A stretch of DNA of 64,000 nt. Origin: Chryseobacterium sp. Its GTDB lineage: Bacteria; Bacteroidota; Bacteroidia; Flavobacteriales; Weeksellaceae. Of the stretch, positions 54,645-63,017 are shown piece after piece. A program made the position numbers and the translations under genes. The stretch lies in contig JAITUA010000003.1 in NCBI GenBank assembly GCA_031286615.1, positions 372,001 through 436,000 of the forward strand, read 5' to 3'. The notes under the pieces were generated by a model. The model saw only the letters and a list, made by a program, of their open reading frames with translations, was not told where the DNA came from and ran no database searches. Each line of letters begins with the position of its first letter. Positions within the stretch are counted from its first letter, which is position 1.

Positions 54645-55625
54645 ATGGATACCGTAAAGAAAAAAAGAAACTTCGTTGCCATAGCATTTCTGGTGATATT
54701 AGGAACCTTCGGAGGGTTGCAGCTATTCAGCAAACCATTGGAAGGAAAACCTGTTACAGGAAAGATTGAAGCGCCAAGAGAAGTGATCAGTATTCTTGAA
54801 AACTCATGTTTCAACTGTCATTCCAACCAGCAAAATCTAAGTTGGTATGATAAAATTGCTCCTGTTTCGTGGGCAGTAAATAAAGATATCAAAAGAGCCA
54901 GAGAAGTTCTGAATTTCTCAGAATGGGAAAATCTCTCCCCAGCTGAACATCAGGGAAAAATGTATGCAATACTCAATATGATGCAGAGCGGGAAAATGCC
55001 TCTTCATGAATACACTCTTCTGCATCCTTCTGCTAAGATTACAGAAAAAGATATTGAAACCATCAAAAAATATACTCTTTCATTATCTTCAGTAAATGCA
55101 GCAGCACAACATAAAAATGATCTTCATCCGGCTTCCGGTACATCTGCAGTAACTTCAGCAAAGTTTCCGGTTTCTCCCAATGGAGTTCAGTATACTCCTG
55201 ATTTCAAAAACTGGAAAGTGATCAGTATGAGTACTCTTTTTGACAACTCTATTCGTGTCATCTATGGAAATGATATTGCGGTAAAAGCTGTGGAAACAGA
55301 GAACTTTCATCCATGGCCAGACGGAAGTATCGTCGTAAAATCTGTATGGAAACAGGAGGAACTTACCAGCGGAGAAATCAGACCAGGAAAATTCATCAAT
55401 GCTCAGTTTATGGTAAAAGATTCCAAACAGTATAAAGATACTGAAGGCTGGGGATTTGCAAAATTCTCAGGAGAGGACCTTCATCCTACAGGAAAAACCG
55501 CATCTTTCGCCAAAGAATCATGTATCGCCTGCCATAGACAGCTCGCAGAAAAAACAGGATATCTTTTTGATGTTCCAATGAAAGTAAATACTCAAAGATT
55601 AATCCAAAATTTACAGAAAAAATGA
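54645..55625 (+). CDS. Membrane-anchored diheme cytochrome with haem-binding and P460 domains
   Basis: A 326-residue protein with one N-terminal membrane helix (about residues 9-28). It has a haem-binding domain with ENSCFNCHS (Cys55, Cys58, His59) and a C-terminal cytochrome P460 domain with SIRVIYGND, FMVKDSKQYKDTEGWGF and a second haem motif SCIACHR (Cys293, Cys296, His297). It probably transfers electrons or detoxifies a small molecule in the periplasm. The start at 54645 fits the membrane helix; an upstream ATG at 54564 lies before the -7 box. Confidence 0.88.
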   Translation: MDTVKKKRNFVAIAFLVILGTFGGLQLFSKPLEGKPVTGKIEAPREVISILENSCFNCHSNQQNLSWYDKIAPVSWAVNKDIKRAREVLNFSEWENLSPAEHQGKMYAILNMMQSGKMPLHEYTLLHPSAKITEKDIETIKKYTLSLSSVNAAAQHKNDLHPASGTSAVTSAKFPVSPNGVQYTPDFKNWKVISMSTLFDNSIRVIYGNDIAVKAVETENFHPWPDGSIVVKSVWKQEELTSGEIRPGKFINAQFMVKDSKQYKDTEGWGFAKFSGEDLHPTGKTASFAKESCIACHRQLAEKTGYLFDVPMKVNTQRLIQNLQKK

Positions 55626-56062
55626 AAAATACAATCCTGATTTTACTGGTAAGCTTTATTGCTCTTACCGCTTGCAAAGAAAATAACAATACAGATAATG
55701 GACTTAAGAGAGTTGTTTTTGATCCTGGTCATCTTAAATTCATTTCCAATTCATTAAATCCCAAGAAAGAAACAATGTCCGCTTTATATGGAAACGAAAA
55801 AGCGCTGGAATCTTTATCAAAGGAAAATCAGACACCGGAAGCAGGTGCTGTTATGAAACTGGTTACCTGGAAATATCATGAGAACCCTCAATATATTGGC
55901 GGAACTATTACCGGAGAATTGCTAAGTATCGAAATGGTACAGGCTGATAATGCCGGAAATATTTCTTATGATATTAAAGATGATCTTGGAAAAACCATTT
56001 CTCCCAACAAAGAAGAAAGAATAAAATATTTTATGAGCTACCATCCTGTCAGCAGACCTTAA
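55622..56062 (+). CDS. P460-related lipoprotein without haem motif
   Basis: A 146-residue protein with lipobox ALTAC (Cys18). The centre, SALYGNEKALESLSKENQTPEAGAVMKLVTWK, resembles the P460 domain of the neighbour, as does the C-terminal ending, but no CxxCH is present. It overlaps the preceding gene by 4 bp, so the two are coupled. It may have lost haem binding and act as a partner or regulator. Confidence 0.75.
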   Translation: MKNTILILLVSFIALTACKENNNTDNGLKRVVFDPGHLKFISNSLNPKKETMSALYGNEKALESLSKENQTPEAGAVMKLVTWKYHENPQYIGGTITGELLSIEMVQADNAGNISYDIKDDLGKTISPNKEERIKYFMSYHPVSRP

Positions 56063-56207
56063 AAGCAAACCCAGGATTACTTTTTATAAATATTTAATCT
56101 GATAAATCCAGTGAACAGTGAATGAAAAATAAAACTTACATTTCACTATTTATCATAATATTTTCAATAAAAAGCATTAATTTAACCTTTTCAAATCAGC
56201 ATATTTC

Positions 56208-57221
56208 ATGCAACAGCAAAAAATAAAAATTTCACAAGCCATTATCTGGATAAGCTCCATTTTTCTGGGTATTTTATCTTCTGTTCCTCAACTTGCTTCT
56301 CATGAATTCAACTGGAAAGAAGCGATAGTCAACTCAGCCATTACAGCAGCATTTTCCATTATCATGTGGTATGCTAATATTTATATGTTAAATCGTACCG
56401 CAAAACGAAGACAGCATATCTCCTACTCAAGATTGATGGTAGTACTGGCTTTCGGGATGGTGATTATGTTTGGACTTGCCTGGATTCAGCAGCTTATTTT
56501 ATCTCATATCAATTTCGGTCCGGTAATGCTGATGGTTGAAGTAAGAGGAATTTTAATCAATCTGGTTTGTTATATGTTTTTGACACTTCTTCAGAATAAT
56601 TATACGGGCCAGCAGATACAGCTTGAACTGGAGAAGGTAAAAAGTGACAATTTAGGGGCTCAATACGAACTACTGAAGCAACAGATCAATCCACATTTTC
56701 TCTTCAACAGTTTGAATACATTGAAATTAATGGCAGAAACCCATGACGAAGAAACGGTTGATTTCATTGTAAAACTCTCAGATTTCTACCGGTTTACACT
56801 TGAAAGCAGAAAACTCGACCTGATTAGTGTTCAGGAAGAAATGAAAATAGTAGACGCTTATCTTTTTCTTCAGAAAGCGCGTTTTGGTGAAGGAATTAAG
56901 TTTACCAATGATCTCGGAAAAGAAACGGACCAAACTCTTATTCCTCCTTTTACGCTTCAGCTTTTGGTGGAAAACTGTATCAAGCACAATATTGTTTCAC
57001 AAAGTAAGCCTTTGCACATTAAAATTTACACCGCTGATTCTCAAATTGTGATTGAAAATCCAATACAGCGAAAGATGAATACCGAAGACTCTCTGGGAGT
57101 GGGACTTGACAATATTAAAATGCGTTACAAACACTTGCTGGAAAAGGAAATCACTATTAACTCAGACGAAAACAATTTTCAGATAAAACTACCATTAATT
57201 CATGAATATCATCATTATTGA
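56208..57221 (+). CDS. LytS-type sensor histidine kinase (pair 2)
   Basis: A 337-residue kinase with four hydrophobic helices in the first 130 residues, then INPHFLFNSLNTLK (His163) and a C-terminal ATPase domain with LVENCIKHNI and GVGLDNIKMRYKHLL. Its stop overlaps the LytTR gene by 20 bp. It is placed between the P460 operon and the DUF1223 gene, which share the predicted binding site of the partner regulator. Confidence 0.92.
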   Translation: MQQQKIKISQAIIWISSIFLGILSSVPQLASHEFNWKEAIVNSAITAAFSIIMWYANIYMLNRTAKRRQHISYSRLMVVLAFGMVIMFGLAWIQQLILSHINFGPVMLMVEVRGILINLVCYMFLTLLQNNYTGQQIQLELEKVKSDNLGAQYELLKQQINPHFLFNSLNTLKLMAETHDEETVDFIVKLSDFYRFTLESRKLDLISVQEEMKIVDAYLFLQKARFGEGIKFTNDLGKETDQTLIPPFTLQLLVENCIKHNIVSQSKPLHIKIYTADSQIVIENPIQRKMNTEDSLGVGLDNIKMRYKHLLEKEITINSDENNFQIKLPLIHEYHHY

Positions 57222-57966
57222 AGACGAATTCAGGGCTGCAAAATCCCTTCAGAATTTAATTTCAGATTTAAAACCGGATTCTAAGATACTGGGTGTTTAC
57301 GACAGTATTGAAACAAGTATTGAAGGCTTAAAAGACGTGAAACCCGATCTTATTTTTATGGATATCCAGCTTTCGGACGGGCTTTCATTTGAGATTTTCA
57401 AATCGGTGGACATTACATGCCCGGTAGTGTTCTGTACGGCATTTGACCAGTATATGCTGGACGCTTTTAAGAGTAAGGGTGTTGATTATGTTTTAAAACC
57501 ATTTTCCAAAGAAGATATTGCTGAAGCTTTGAGAAAGGTTGACGAACTGAAAAAATTCTTTCAGAAGAATGAGCTTCCCGATCTGGAGTTATTGATCCAA
57601 AAAATCAACCAGCCTGCTTCTACTGGCAAGAGTAATTTTTTGGTTTTTAAAAATCAAAAATACACTACTATTCCTACGGAGGACATTGCCTATTTTTATA
57701 TCCATAATGAAATAACTCATTTGGTAACATTTGGTAAAGAGCAGTTTTCCCTTAGCCAGCCTTTGGGGCAAGTCGCGGAACAGGTTTCTGATAAACAATT
57801 TTTCAGGGTTAACAGACAATATCTCGTGAATTTCAAAGCCATTAAGGAAATGGAACATTATTTTCAACGCAAAATCTTGGTAAAACTCACTGTTGAAACA
57901 CCCGAAAAACTTCTTATTAATAAAGAGAAAACCCATAGCTTTTTTACCTGGCTGGAAGATAGATAA
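57202..57966 (+). CDS. LytTR-family response regulator (pair 2)
   Basis: A 254-residue protein with receiver domain (IIEDE, Asp54 in FMDIQLS, FCTAFDQYML, VLKPF) and a C-terminal LytTR DNA-binding domain with FFRVNRQYLVNF. A helical linker joins the two. It should act on direct repeats 21 bp apart; the modules at 54549 and 58215 are the obvious candidates. Confidence 0.93.
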   Translation: MNIIIIEDEFRAAKSLQNLISDLKPDSKILGVYDSIETSIEGLKDVKPDLIFMDIQLSDGLSFEIFKSVDITCPVVFCTAFDQYMLDAFKSKGVDYVLKPFSKEDIAEALRKVDELKKFFQKNELPDLELLIQKINQPASTGKSNFLVFKNQKYTTIPTEDIAYFYIHNEITHLVTFGKEQFSLSQPLGQVAEQVSDKQFFRVNRQYLVNFKAIKEMEHYFQRKILVKLTVETPEKLLINKEKTHSFFTWLEDR

Positions 57967-57968
57967 AA

Positions 57969-57996
57969 GAAGCTGGAGGTTGGAAGCTGGAAGGAC
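57969..57996. repeat. Heptamer array, four units
   Basis: GAAGCTG, GAGGTTG, GAAGCTG, GAAGGAC just after the LytTR stop. The reverse complement resembles the array at 58157-58191. Confidence 0.6.
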
Positions 57997-58038
57997 TTGA
58001 AGTCATACTAATATATAGCTTTTTTAAATAAATTATTG

Positions 58039-58063
58039 CCCTGATTGATATGATCAGGGTTTT
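58039..58063 (+). terminator. Terminator of the LytTR gene
   Basis: CCCTGAT and ATCAGGG pair around a 7-nt loop, followed by TTTTC. Confidence 0.75.
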
Positions 58064-58156
58064 CATTTTTATTCCTTATTTGGTTGTATCAATTTCCCAA
58101 ACTTCTTCCTGCTTATATCTAAAAAAATAAATACTATTCATTTTCACACTCCAAAA

Positions 58157-58191
58157 ACTTCCAGCCTCCTACTTCCAACTTCCAGCCTTAA
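58157..58191. repeat. Heptamer array, five units
   Basis: ACTTCCA, GCCTCCT, ACTTCCA, ACTTCCA, GCCTTAA. In inverted relation to the array at 57969, so the two flank the terminator. Confidence 0.6.
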
Positions 58192-58214
58192 AATTCTTCC
58201 CCTCACAATTTCCG

Positions 58215-58284
58215 GATTCACTTTTTGATTTGTCCGGTTGAACCATTTTTGTATTCTTCCGCCTTCCCGGAGTATCTACTTTTG
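58215..58284 (+). promoter_or_regulatory. LytTR-type promoter module of the DUF1223 gene
   Basis: GATTCACTT at 58215 and GGTTGAACC at 58236-58244 are offset by 21 bp, with GATTTGTCC between, then exactly 32 bp to TACTTTTG at 58277-58284. Identical geometry to the module at 54549. Confidence 0.7.
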
Positions 58285-58299
58285 AATCAAATTAAAGAC

Positions 58300-59073
58300 A
58301 TGATACTAAAAAACTTAATCACAGTAAGCGCTTTCACTACGTTATTATTTGCTACTTCAGCATTTATTTATCAAGATAAAGTAGAAAAAACAGCACAACA
58401 ATCAACTACGGAAAATGGTTTTGCAGTTTTGGAACTTTTCACTTCAGAAGGCTGTTCCAGCTGTCCTCCCGCTGATGAACTAATGGGTAAAATTGAAAAG
58501 GAATATCAAGATGAGCCTGTTTATCTTCTCTCCTACCATGTTGATTACTGGAATAGACTTGGATGGAAAGACCGGTTCAGTAGTGCTGAGAACTCACAGC
58601 GACAACAGCAATACAGCCGTATTTTAAATTCACAGGTTTATACCCCTCAGTTGGTTATCAATGGAAAAACGGAATTTGTAGGCTCTGATGAAACCAATAT
58701 CAAAAATACAATCCGGGAAGCCTTATTCTCCTCTAAAAAAACAACTGTAGCGCTATCGGCAAACATTTCTCAGAAGGAAATCAATGTGCAGTATAAAACC
58801 TCTGCAACCGACCCTAAGAATATTCTTCTTGTTAATCTTGTTGAAAAACATTCTTCTACTCAGGTAGGAAAAGGTGAAAATGAAGGCCGTCATCTGCATC
58901 ACTGGCAGATTGTTCACAAGCAAAATCAGATCTCATTAAATAAGCAGCCGGAAGGAACAACCACATTTAAACTTCCGGAAGGTTTTTCTCCTGAAAACTG
59001 GGAAGTTATAGCTTTTATTCAAAATCCAAAAACGGGAGAAATATCAGGATCAGCAAAAACAATTTTCAAATAA
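58300..59073 (+). CDS. DUF1223 thioredoxin-like secreted protein
   Basis: A 257-residue protein from the ATG at 58300, with an N-terminal hydrophobic leader and the DUF1223 hallmark AVLELFTSEGCSSCPPADELM (Cys52, Cys55), so a CxxC redox centre. The C-terminal half is beta-rich with HHWQIVHK. DUF1223 proteins are exported thiol-oxidoreductase-like proteins. The upstream start at 58225 was rejected because the promoter module lies within it. Confidence 0.88.
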   Translation: MILKNLITVSAFTTLLFATSAFIYQDKVEKTAQQSTTENGFAVLELFTSEGCSSCPPADELMGKIEKEYQDEPVYLLSYHVDYWNRLGWKDRFSSAENSQRQQQYSRILNSQVYTPQLVINGKTEFVGSDETNIKNTIREALFSSKKTTVALSANISQKEINVQYKTSATDPKNILLVNLVEKHSSTQVGKGENEGRHLHHWQIVHKQNQISLNKQPEGTTTFKLPEGFSPENWEVIAFIQNPKTGEISGSAKTIFK

Positions 59074-59118
59074 TTTTCACACAATACATTCATAATAACA
59101 ACTAAAAATAATACTACA

Positions 59119-59511
59119 ATGAAAACAAAAACAAAAAAAATCATCTATTGGGCAGGAGCTATTTTTATGTCATTATGGTTCGGAGCCAGCGGTTTCTTTG
59201 AACTTACAAAAAATCCTGTCGTATGGGACATTACTCAACAACTTGGCTATCCGTCTCATTTTATTTATATACTGGGTGTCTTTAAAATTTCAGGCGTTCT
59301 TGTTCTTCTCCTTCCTAACAGATTAATGAGGTTGAAAGAATGGGTATTTGCAGGAATGTTTTTCGATATTATTTTTGCTTTCTTCTCAAAAATTGCAGTA
59401 CTGGGCTTTCCAGCTACAATAGACGCAATAGTCGCTTTTTCTGTACTTACGATGACTTATCTGATGTTCAGAAAGCTTTATTCTACCGAGCTGGTATTTG
59501 GAGAAGCTTAA
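59119..59511 (+). CDS. DoxX-family membrane protein
   Basis: A 130-residue protein with four hydrophobic helices, with WFGASGFFELTKNPVVWDITQQLGYP and ILGVFKISGVLVLLLPN typical of DoxX-like proteins. It starts 46 bp after the DUF1223 gene and is likely in the same transcript. DoxX proteins are linked to thiol-dependent membrane redox chemistry. Confidence 0.85.
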   Translation: MKTKTKKIIYWAGAIFMSLWFGASGFFELTKNPVVWDITQQLGYPSHFIYILGVFKISGVLVLLLPNRLMRLKEWVFAGMFFDIIFAFFSKIAVLGFPATIDAIVAFSVLTMTYLMFRKLYSTELVFGEA

Positions 59512-59550
59512 TGATTATAAATTCTAACTTTTTCTTATGTATAAAAACAG

Positions 59551-59576
59551 ATCCTCTCGTTGCCCGGGAGGATTTG
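59551..59576 (+). terminator. Probable terminator after the DoxX gene
   Basis: ATCCTC and GAGGAT pair around 11 nt, followed by a weak T-rich tail. Confidence 0.5.
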
Positions 59577-59590
59577 TTGTATAAGTTGAT

Positions 59591-59660
59591 AAGTTTTGGC
59601 TAAAGCCGAATGAGTGGATATTGATTGAATAAGCGGACTAAAGTCCGCTTCTATTGATTG
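59591..59660. repeat. GGCTAAAGCC dispersed repeat, complete copy
   Basis: AAGTTTTGGCTAAAGCC at 59591, then GCGGACTAAAGTCCGC at 59633-59648 as a perfect palindrome, then TCTATTGA. Similar to the copy at 63748. Confidence 0.65.
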
Positions 59661-59676
59661 AAATACCTGTTATAAA

Positions 59677-59730
59677 CCACCCCGTCAAAAATTCAAAGAA
59701 TTTTTGCCACCCCTCCGGAGGATGGAAATG
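59677..59730 (+). repeat. CCACCCC hairpin repeat, copy 3
   Basis: Same plan as copies 1 and 2, but the hairpin loop is AAA instead of TTT while the AAAATTC and GAATTTT arms are kept. A degenerate heptamer stretch (CTGCAAC, CTATTAT, CTGCAAC, CTATTAC) follows at about 59787-59814. Confidence 0.65.
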
Positions 59731-59816
59731 CCAAGCACTTTATTACTATTGATTAAGATGACTTGTTTCTATTTATCATCCCTAACCCCTGCAACCTATT
59801 ATCTGCAACCTATTAC

Positions 59817-60809
59817 CTAATTCATAAAACTTTCCGGGAACCATTCAAATGCTCCGGATTTTGTTTTTGTAAAGCCAAGACCCGGCCAGGGTAAATGATA
59901 GGCAAATGCTCTGGTTTTAGTATCTGCCAATTGTTTCAGAAGATTTTTCCTTGAAGCCGTGGCAAGATCAAGATCGGTATCACCGAAGTAACCCCATTCA
60001 GGGTGTTGGAAAAGAATTACATCGGAATGAATCAAATCTGCAATGTAGATCAGTTTTTCATTTCCTGAAGAAATGGTTGTCACCGTTAAACCGGGAGTAT
60101 GACCGGGAGCCAGCTGAAAACCGAAATTGTCATAGAGTGGATTATTCAGGTCATAAAACTTAAGTTTCGGCTGAATGGTTTTAAGAATATTTTGAACAGC
60201 AGGAATAATCTGATTGATTAATTCAGGCTGCTTTTTCAAGCCACTATTATTAAAATCTTTGATAGTAGCATTCATCCAAAAGTCATGTTCAGTTTCTGAA
60301 ATGAAAATACCGGCGTTCGGAAAAACCAGATTCTGCTTTTTATCAATTACGCCGCCAATATGATCAGGATGGGCATGGGAGATAAAAACATCTGTAATAT
60401 CTTTTGGTGAAAAGCCTGCTTTTTGGAGACTTTTTAATAGGAATCCGGTTCTTTCATCAGCAAAAATACCCATTCCGGTATCTAACAGAATGAGTTTATT
60501 CTTTGTTTTAACCAGTAAAATATTCATGGCCATATCAATGTAATTCTCCGGTCTGAAATTATTTTTAAGAGTTGATTTCAGCTCAGAAACAGTTCCTCTG
60601 GGAGCAAATGCATTGAGATTTTCTTCATGAATATATCCGTCTGTAAGAACAAAAAGTTCCAGTTCTCCAAGCTTCAGTTTTTTAAAACCGGAAAGATCAT
60701 CACCTGTTTGCTCAGATATTTTTGGAGTTTCTGCCAGTACACTGGAAAAAGGAATCATGCTTAATGTTCCTGCCAATAAACCATTCTTTAATAGTTCTCT
60801 TCTGTTCAT
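59817..60809 (-). CDS. Tat-exported MBL-fold metallo-hydrolase
   Basis: A 330-residue protein with a twin-arginine leader NRRELLKNGLLAGTLSMIPFSSVLA, so folded export is likely. The metal motif ISHAHPDHIGGV is complete, and later motifs APGHTPG and IADLIHSD complete the site. Class of the substrate (lactone, thioester or other) cannot be told. It lies downstream of the aldo/keto reductase gene on the same strand, but a terminator separates them. Confidence 0.9.
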   Translation of the reverse strand: MNRRELLKNGLLAGTLSMIPFSSVLAETPKISEQTGDDLSGFKKLKLGELELFVLTDGYIHEENLNAFAPRGTVSELKSTLKNNFRPENYIDMAMNILLVKTKNKLILLDTGMGIFADERTGFLLKSLQKAGFSPKDITDVFISHAHPDHIGGVIDKKQNLVFPNAGIFISETEHDFWMNATIKDFNNSGLKKQPELINQIIPAVQNILKTIQPKLKFYDLNNPLYDNFGFQLAPGHTPGLTVTTISSGNEKLIYIADLIHSDVILFQHPEWGYFGDTDLDLATASRKNLLKQLADTKTRAFAYHLPWPGLGFTKTKSGAFEWFPESFMN

Positions 60810-60857
60810 AAATTAGTTTTTTTCATTAACTATACATTCTCAGTGAGAATAATAACA

Positions 60858-60896
60858 AAAAACTGAGCTCCCATCATAAGCAGGAACTCAGTTTTT
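60858..60896 (-). terminator. Terminator of the aldo/keto reductase gene
   Basis: AAAAACTGAG and CTCAGTTTTT form a 10-bp stem around 19 nt, with T-rich tails. Confidence 0.8.
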
Positions 60897-60908
60897 GTAT
60901 CGTAATCT

Positions 60909-61910
60909 TTAGTTGTTCACCAGTTTCATTGAGCCTTCGGTGTATCTTTCCCCTACATTTGGGTATTTTTTCAGAATGGCATCAATGGTATCCAGATCTG
61001 GTTGCGAAAGGTCTATATTGACGGCTGCAATATTTTCTTCCAGATATTTAATTCGTTTGGTACCCGGAATCGGGATGATATCGTCTCCCTGATTCAATAC
61101 CCAGGCCAGAGCAAGCTGTGTTCCTTTTACTCCTTTGGAAGCAGCAAATTCATTAATCTCGTTGGCCAGCTTGGTATTATTTTCAAGGTATTCCTGCTGG
61201 TAACGTGGTAGTGATTTTCTGAAATCATCATCACCAAGATTCTGTACATCATAAATATTGGTAAAAAGACCTCTTGCCAGCGGTGAATAAGGGACCAAAG
61301 AAATTCCCAGTTCTCTGATGGTTGGTAAAATTTCTTTTTCAACATCTTTCGTAAGGATAGAATATTCTGATTGTAAAGCTGCAATTGGGTGAATCTTGTT
61401 CGCTTTTCTAATAGATTCTGCTGAAGCTTCAGATAATCCGATATATTTTACCTTTCCTGCTTTCACAAGCTCTGCCATTGCTCCTACCGTTTCTTCTACC
61501 GGAACATTAGGATCTACTCTGTGAGCATAATACAAGTCAATAGTGTCTATTTTTAATCTTTGAAGACTTAAATCTACTGCTTTTCTGATCCATTCAGGAG
61601 AACCGTCAAAATATGTTCCCGGAGCTCCACTGTGGCTTGCTTTACCATCTTTAAATCTGAATCCGAATTTGGTCGCAATAAAAATCTTATCCCTGTTCGG
61701 AACCAAAACCTTAGAGATCAGTTTTTCGTTTTCTCCATTGGCATACATATCTGCAGTATCCCAAAAGTTAACGCCTAAATCCAAAGCTCTGTGTAAAGTA
61801 CTGATACTTTCCTGTTCATCTGTAGGACCATAAGCAAAGCTCATTCCCATACATCCTAAACCAATTGCTGATAACTGTTCGTCTGTGTTTCCTAATTTTT
61901 TAAATTTCAT
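60909..61910 (-). CDS. Aldo/keto reductase
   Basis: A 333-residue NADPH-dependent reductase with VNFWDTADMYANGENEKLISK (catalytic Asp and Tyr), the catalytic Lys in FIATKFGF and His in YYAHRVD. C-terminal PIPGTKRIKYLEEN contacts the cofactor. It probably reduces aldehydes or ketones. Repeats in front of the gene match those at the AraC gene start, so the AraC regulator is likely its activator. Confidence 0.93.
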   Translation of the reverse strand: MKFKKLGNTDEQLSAIGLGCMGMSFAYGPTDEQESISTLHRALDLGVNFWDTADMYANGENEKLISKVLVPNRDKIFIATKFGFRFKDGKASHSGAPGTYFDGSPEWIRKAVDLSLQRLKIDTIDLYYAHRVDPNVPVEETVGAMAELVKAGKVKYIGLSEASAESIRKANKIHPIAALQSEYSILTKDVEKEILPTIRELGISLVPYSPLARGLFTNIYDVQNLGDDDFRKSLPRYQQEYLENNTKLANEINEFAASKGVKGTQLALAWVLNQGDDIIPIPGTKRIKYLEENIAAVNIDLSQPDLDTIDAILKKYPNVGERYTEGSMKLVNN

Positions 61911-61973
61911 GATAGGTATGATTTAATTTTACAAGACAAAATTAGAACATGAAGAGACCAATTCCGATATAGA

Positions 61974-62004
61974 ATTCAAACTAAGAATTATAAAATTCAA
62001 ACAA
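61974..62004 (-). promoter_or_regulatory. Predicted AraC sites in front of the aldo/keto reductase gene
   Basis: ATTCAAAC occurs at 61974-61981 and at 61995-62002, an offset of 21 bp, the usual arrangement of AraC half-sites. The second is within AATTATAAAATTCAAACAA (61986-62004), repeated exactly at 62910-62928. The first site lies 64 bp upstream of the reductase ATG. Confidence 0.55.
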
Positions 62005-62902
62005 TGTCCATTCTTAGGGCATTAGGAGTAATTCCGGTTTGTTTTTTAAAATAATTGGTAAAATAAGCGGGTTCTTCAAAGCCCAGTCCGTAAGCAATTT
62101 CAGCTACATTCCAATCTGTATGTTTCAATAAAGCATTGGCTTCCTGAATAATCCTTCCGGTAATCTGCTGACTGGTGGTTTTTCCTGTAATCTCTTTTAC
62201 GGAACGGTTTAAAGAATTCACGTGGATGGAAAGACTCTGAGCATAATCGTTGGGGGTTTTTAATTTTAAAAAAGCCTCAGGGCTGTCAATGGGAAATTGT
62301 CTTTCCAGAAGTTCCATAAATAAGGAAGCTACCCTTTGTGAAGCATTCTGATAAGGTTCAAAACTTTCTGCCGGCTGCATTCTCATGGTTTCATGAATCA
62401 TCAGGTGAAGATAAGCTCTCAGCATATCATATTTGTGAATATAATCCGACTGAATCTCCGTCATCATTTTCGTATAAATATCAGAAAGTATCTTCTGTTG
62501 TTCTTCATCTACAAAGAAAACCGGAGTTCCGCCAATCTTGAAAAGCGGAGAATCCTGAAGGTTTCCCATACGGCTTCCATTATGCAGAAACTGATCGGTA
62601 AACAGACAAAACCAGCCTTTCTGATCTTCATCATCTGCCTCCCAGGAATAAGGAATAATAGGATTTGAAAACAATAAAGCCGGCCGGTCTACTTTAATCC
62701 ATTTATCTGCATAATGGAGCTTCCCTTTTCCTATAATCAGTGAAATCTTATAATAATCTCTCCTGCTGTAGGGAGTCAACGGAGAACAGTATTCCCGTGA
62801 AAATACATTAAAGTGTCCCATTCTGTTGACCCCAATGCACTGTGATGCCAGATTGGGAGCATTCCTTTCATAAAAACCTTTGAGTGATTCGTGTGATTCC
62901 AT
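61997..62902 (-). CDS. AraC-family transcriptional regulator
   Basis: A 301-residue protein with an N-terminal cupin-like ligand domain (YADKWIKVDRPALLFSNPIIPYSWEADD) and a C-terminal AraC domain with YAQSLSIHVNSLNRSVKEITGKTTSQ and EIAYGLGFEEPAYFTNYFKKQTG. It is next to the aldo/keto reductase gene on the same strand, and the 19-bp repeat that flanks its coding region suggests it controls both itself and the reductase. Confidence 0.92.
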   Translation of the reverse strand: MESHESLKGFYERNAPNLASQCIGVNRMGHFNVFSREYCSPLTPYSRRDYYKISLIIGKGKLHYADKWIKVDRPALLFSNPIIPYSWEADDEDQKGWFCLFTDQFLHNGSRMGNLQDSPLFKIGGTPVFFVDEEQQKILSDIYTKMMTEIQSDYIHKYDMLRAYLHLMIHETMRMQPAESFEPYQNASQRVASLFMELLERQFPIDSPEAFLKLKTPNDYAQSLSIHVNSLNRSVKEITGKTTSQQITGRIIQEANALLKHTDWNVAEIAYGLGFEEPAYFTNYFKKQTGITPNALRMDIV

Positions 62903-62906
62903 AGAT

Positions 62907-62928
62907 CAAAATTATAAAATTCAAACAA
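62907..62928 (-). promoter_or_regulatory. AraC-gene promoter with the 19-bp repeat
   Basis: AATTATAAAATTCAAACAA at 62910-62928 repeats the sequence at 61986 exactly. A perfect TAATTTTG -7 box overlaps it at 62907-62914, immediately before the ATG at 62902. Confidence 0.5.
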
Positions 62929-62960
62929 ATTAATCAATAAAACAGTTCTGTTTTAAAAAT

Positions 62961-62990
62961 AAAATGGCTGACAAAGATGCCAGCCATTTT
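62961..62990 (-). terminator. Terminator of the small secreted protein gene
   Basis: AAAATGGCTG and CAGCCATTTT form a 10-bp stem around a 10-nt loop. Confidence 0.85.
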
Positions 62991-63017
62991 ATAGTGAATA
63001 TAATAGTTGATAATGAT

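Noticed and set aside
59677-59730. Target-site duplication of an insertion in CCACCCC repeats
   Set aside because: The flanking CCACCCC is the same in all copies, so it is part of the repeat and not a duplicated target.
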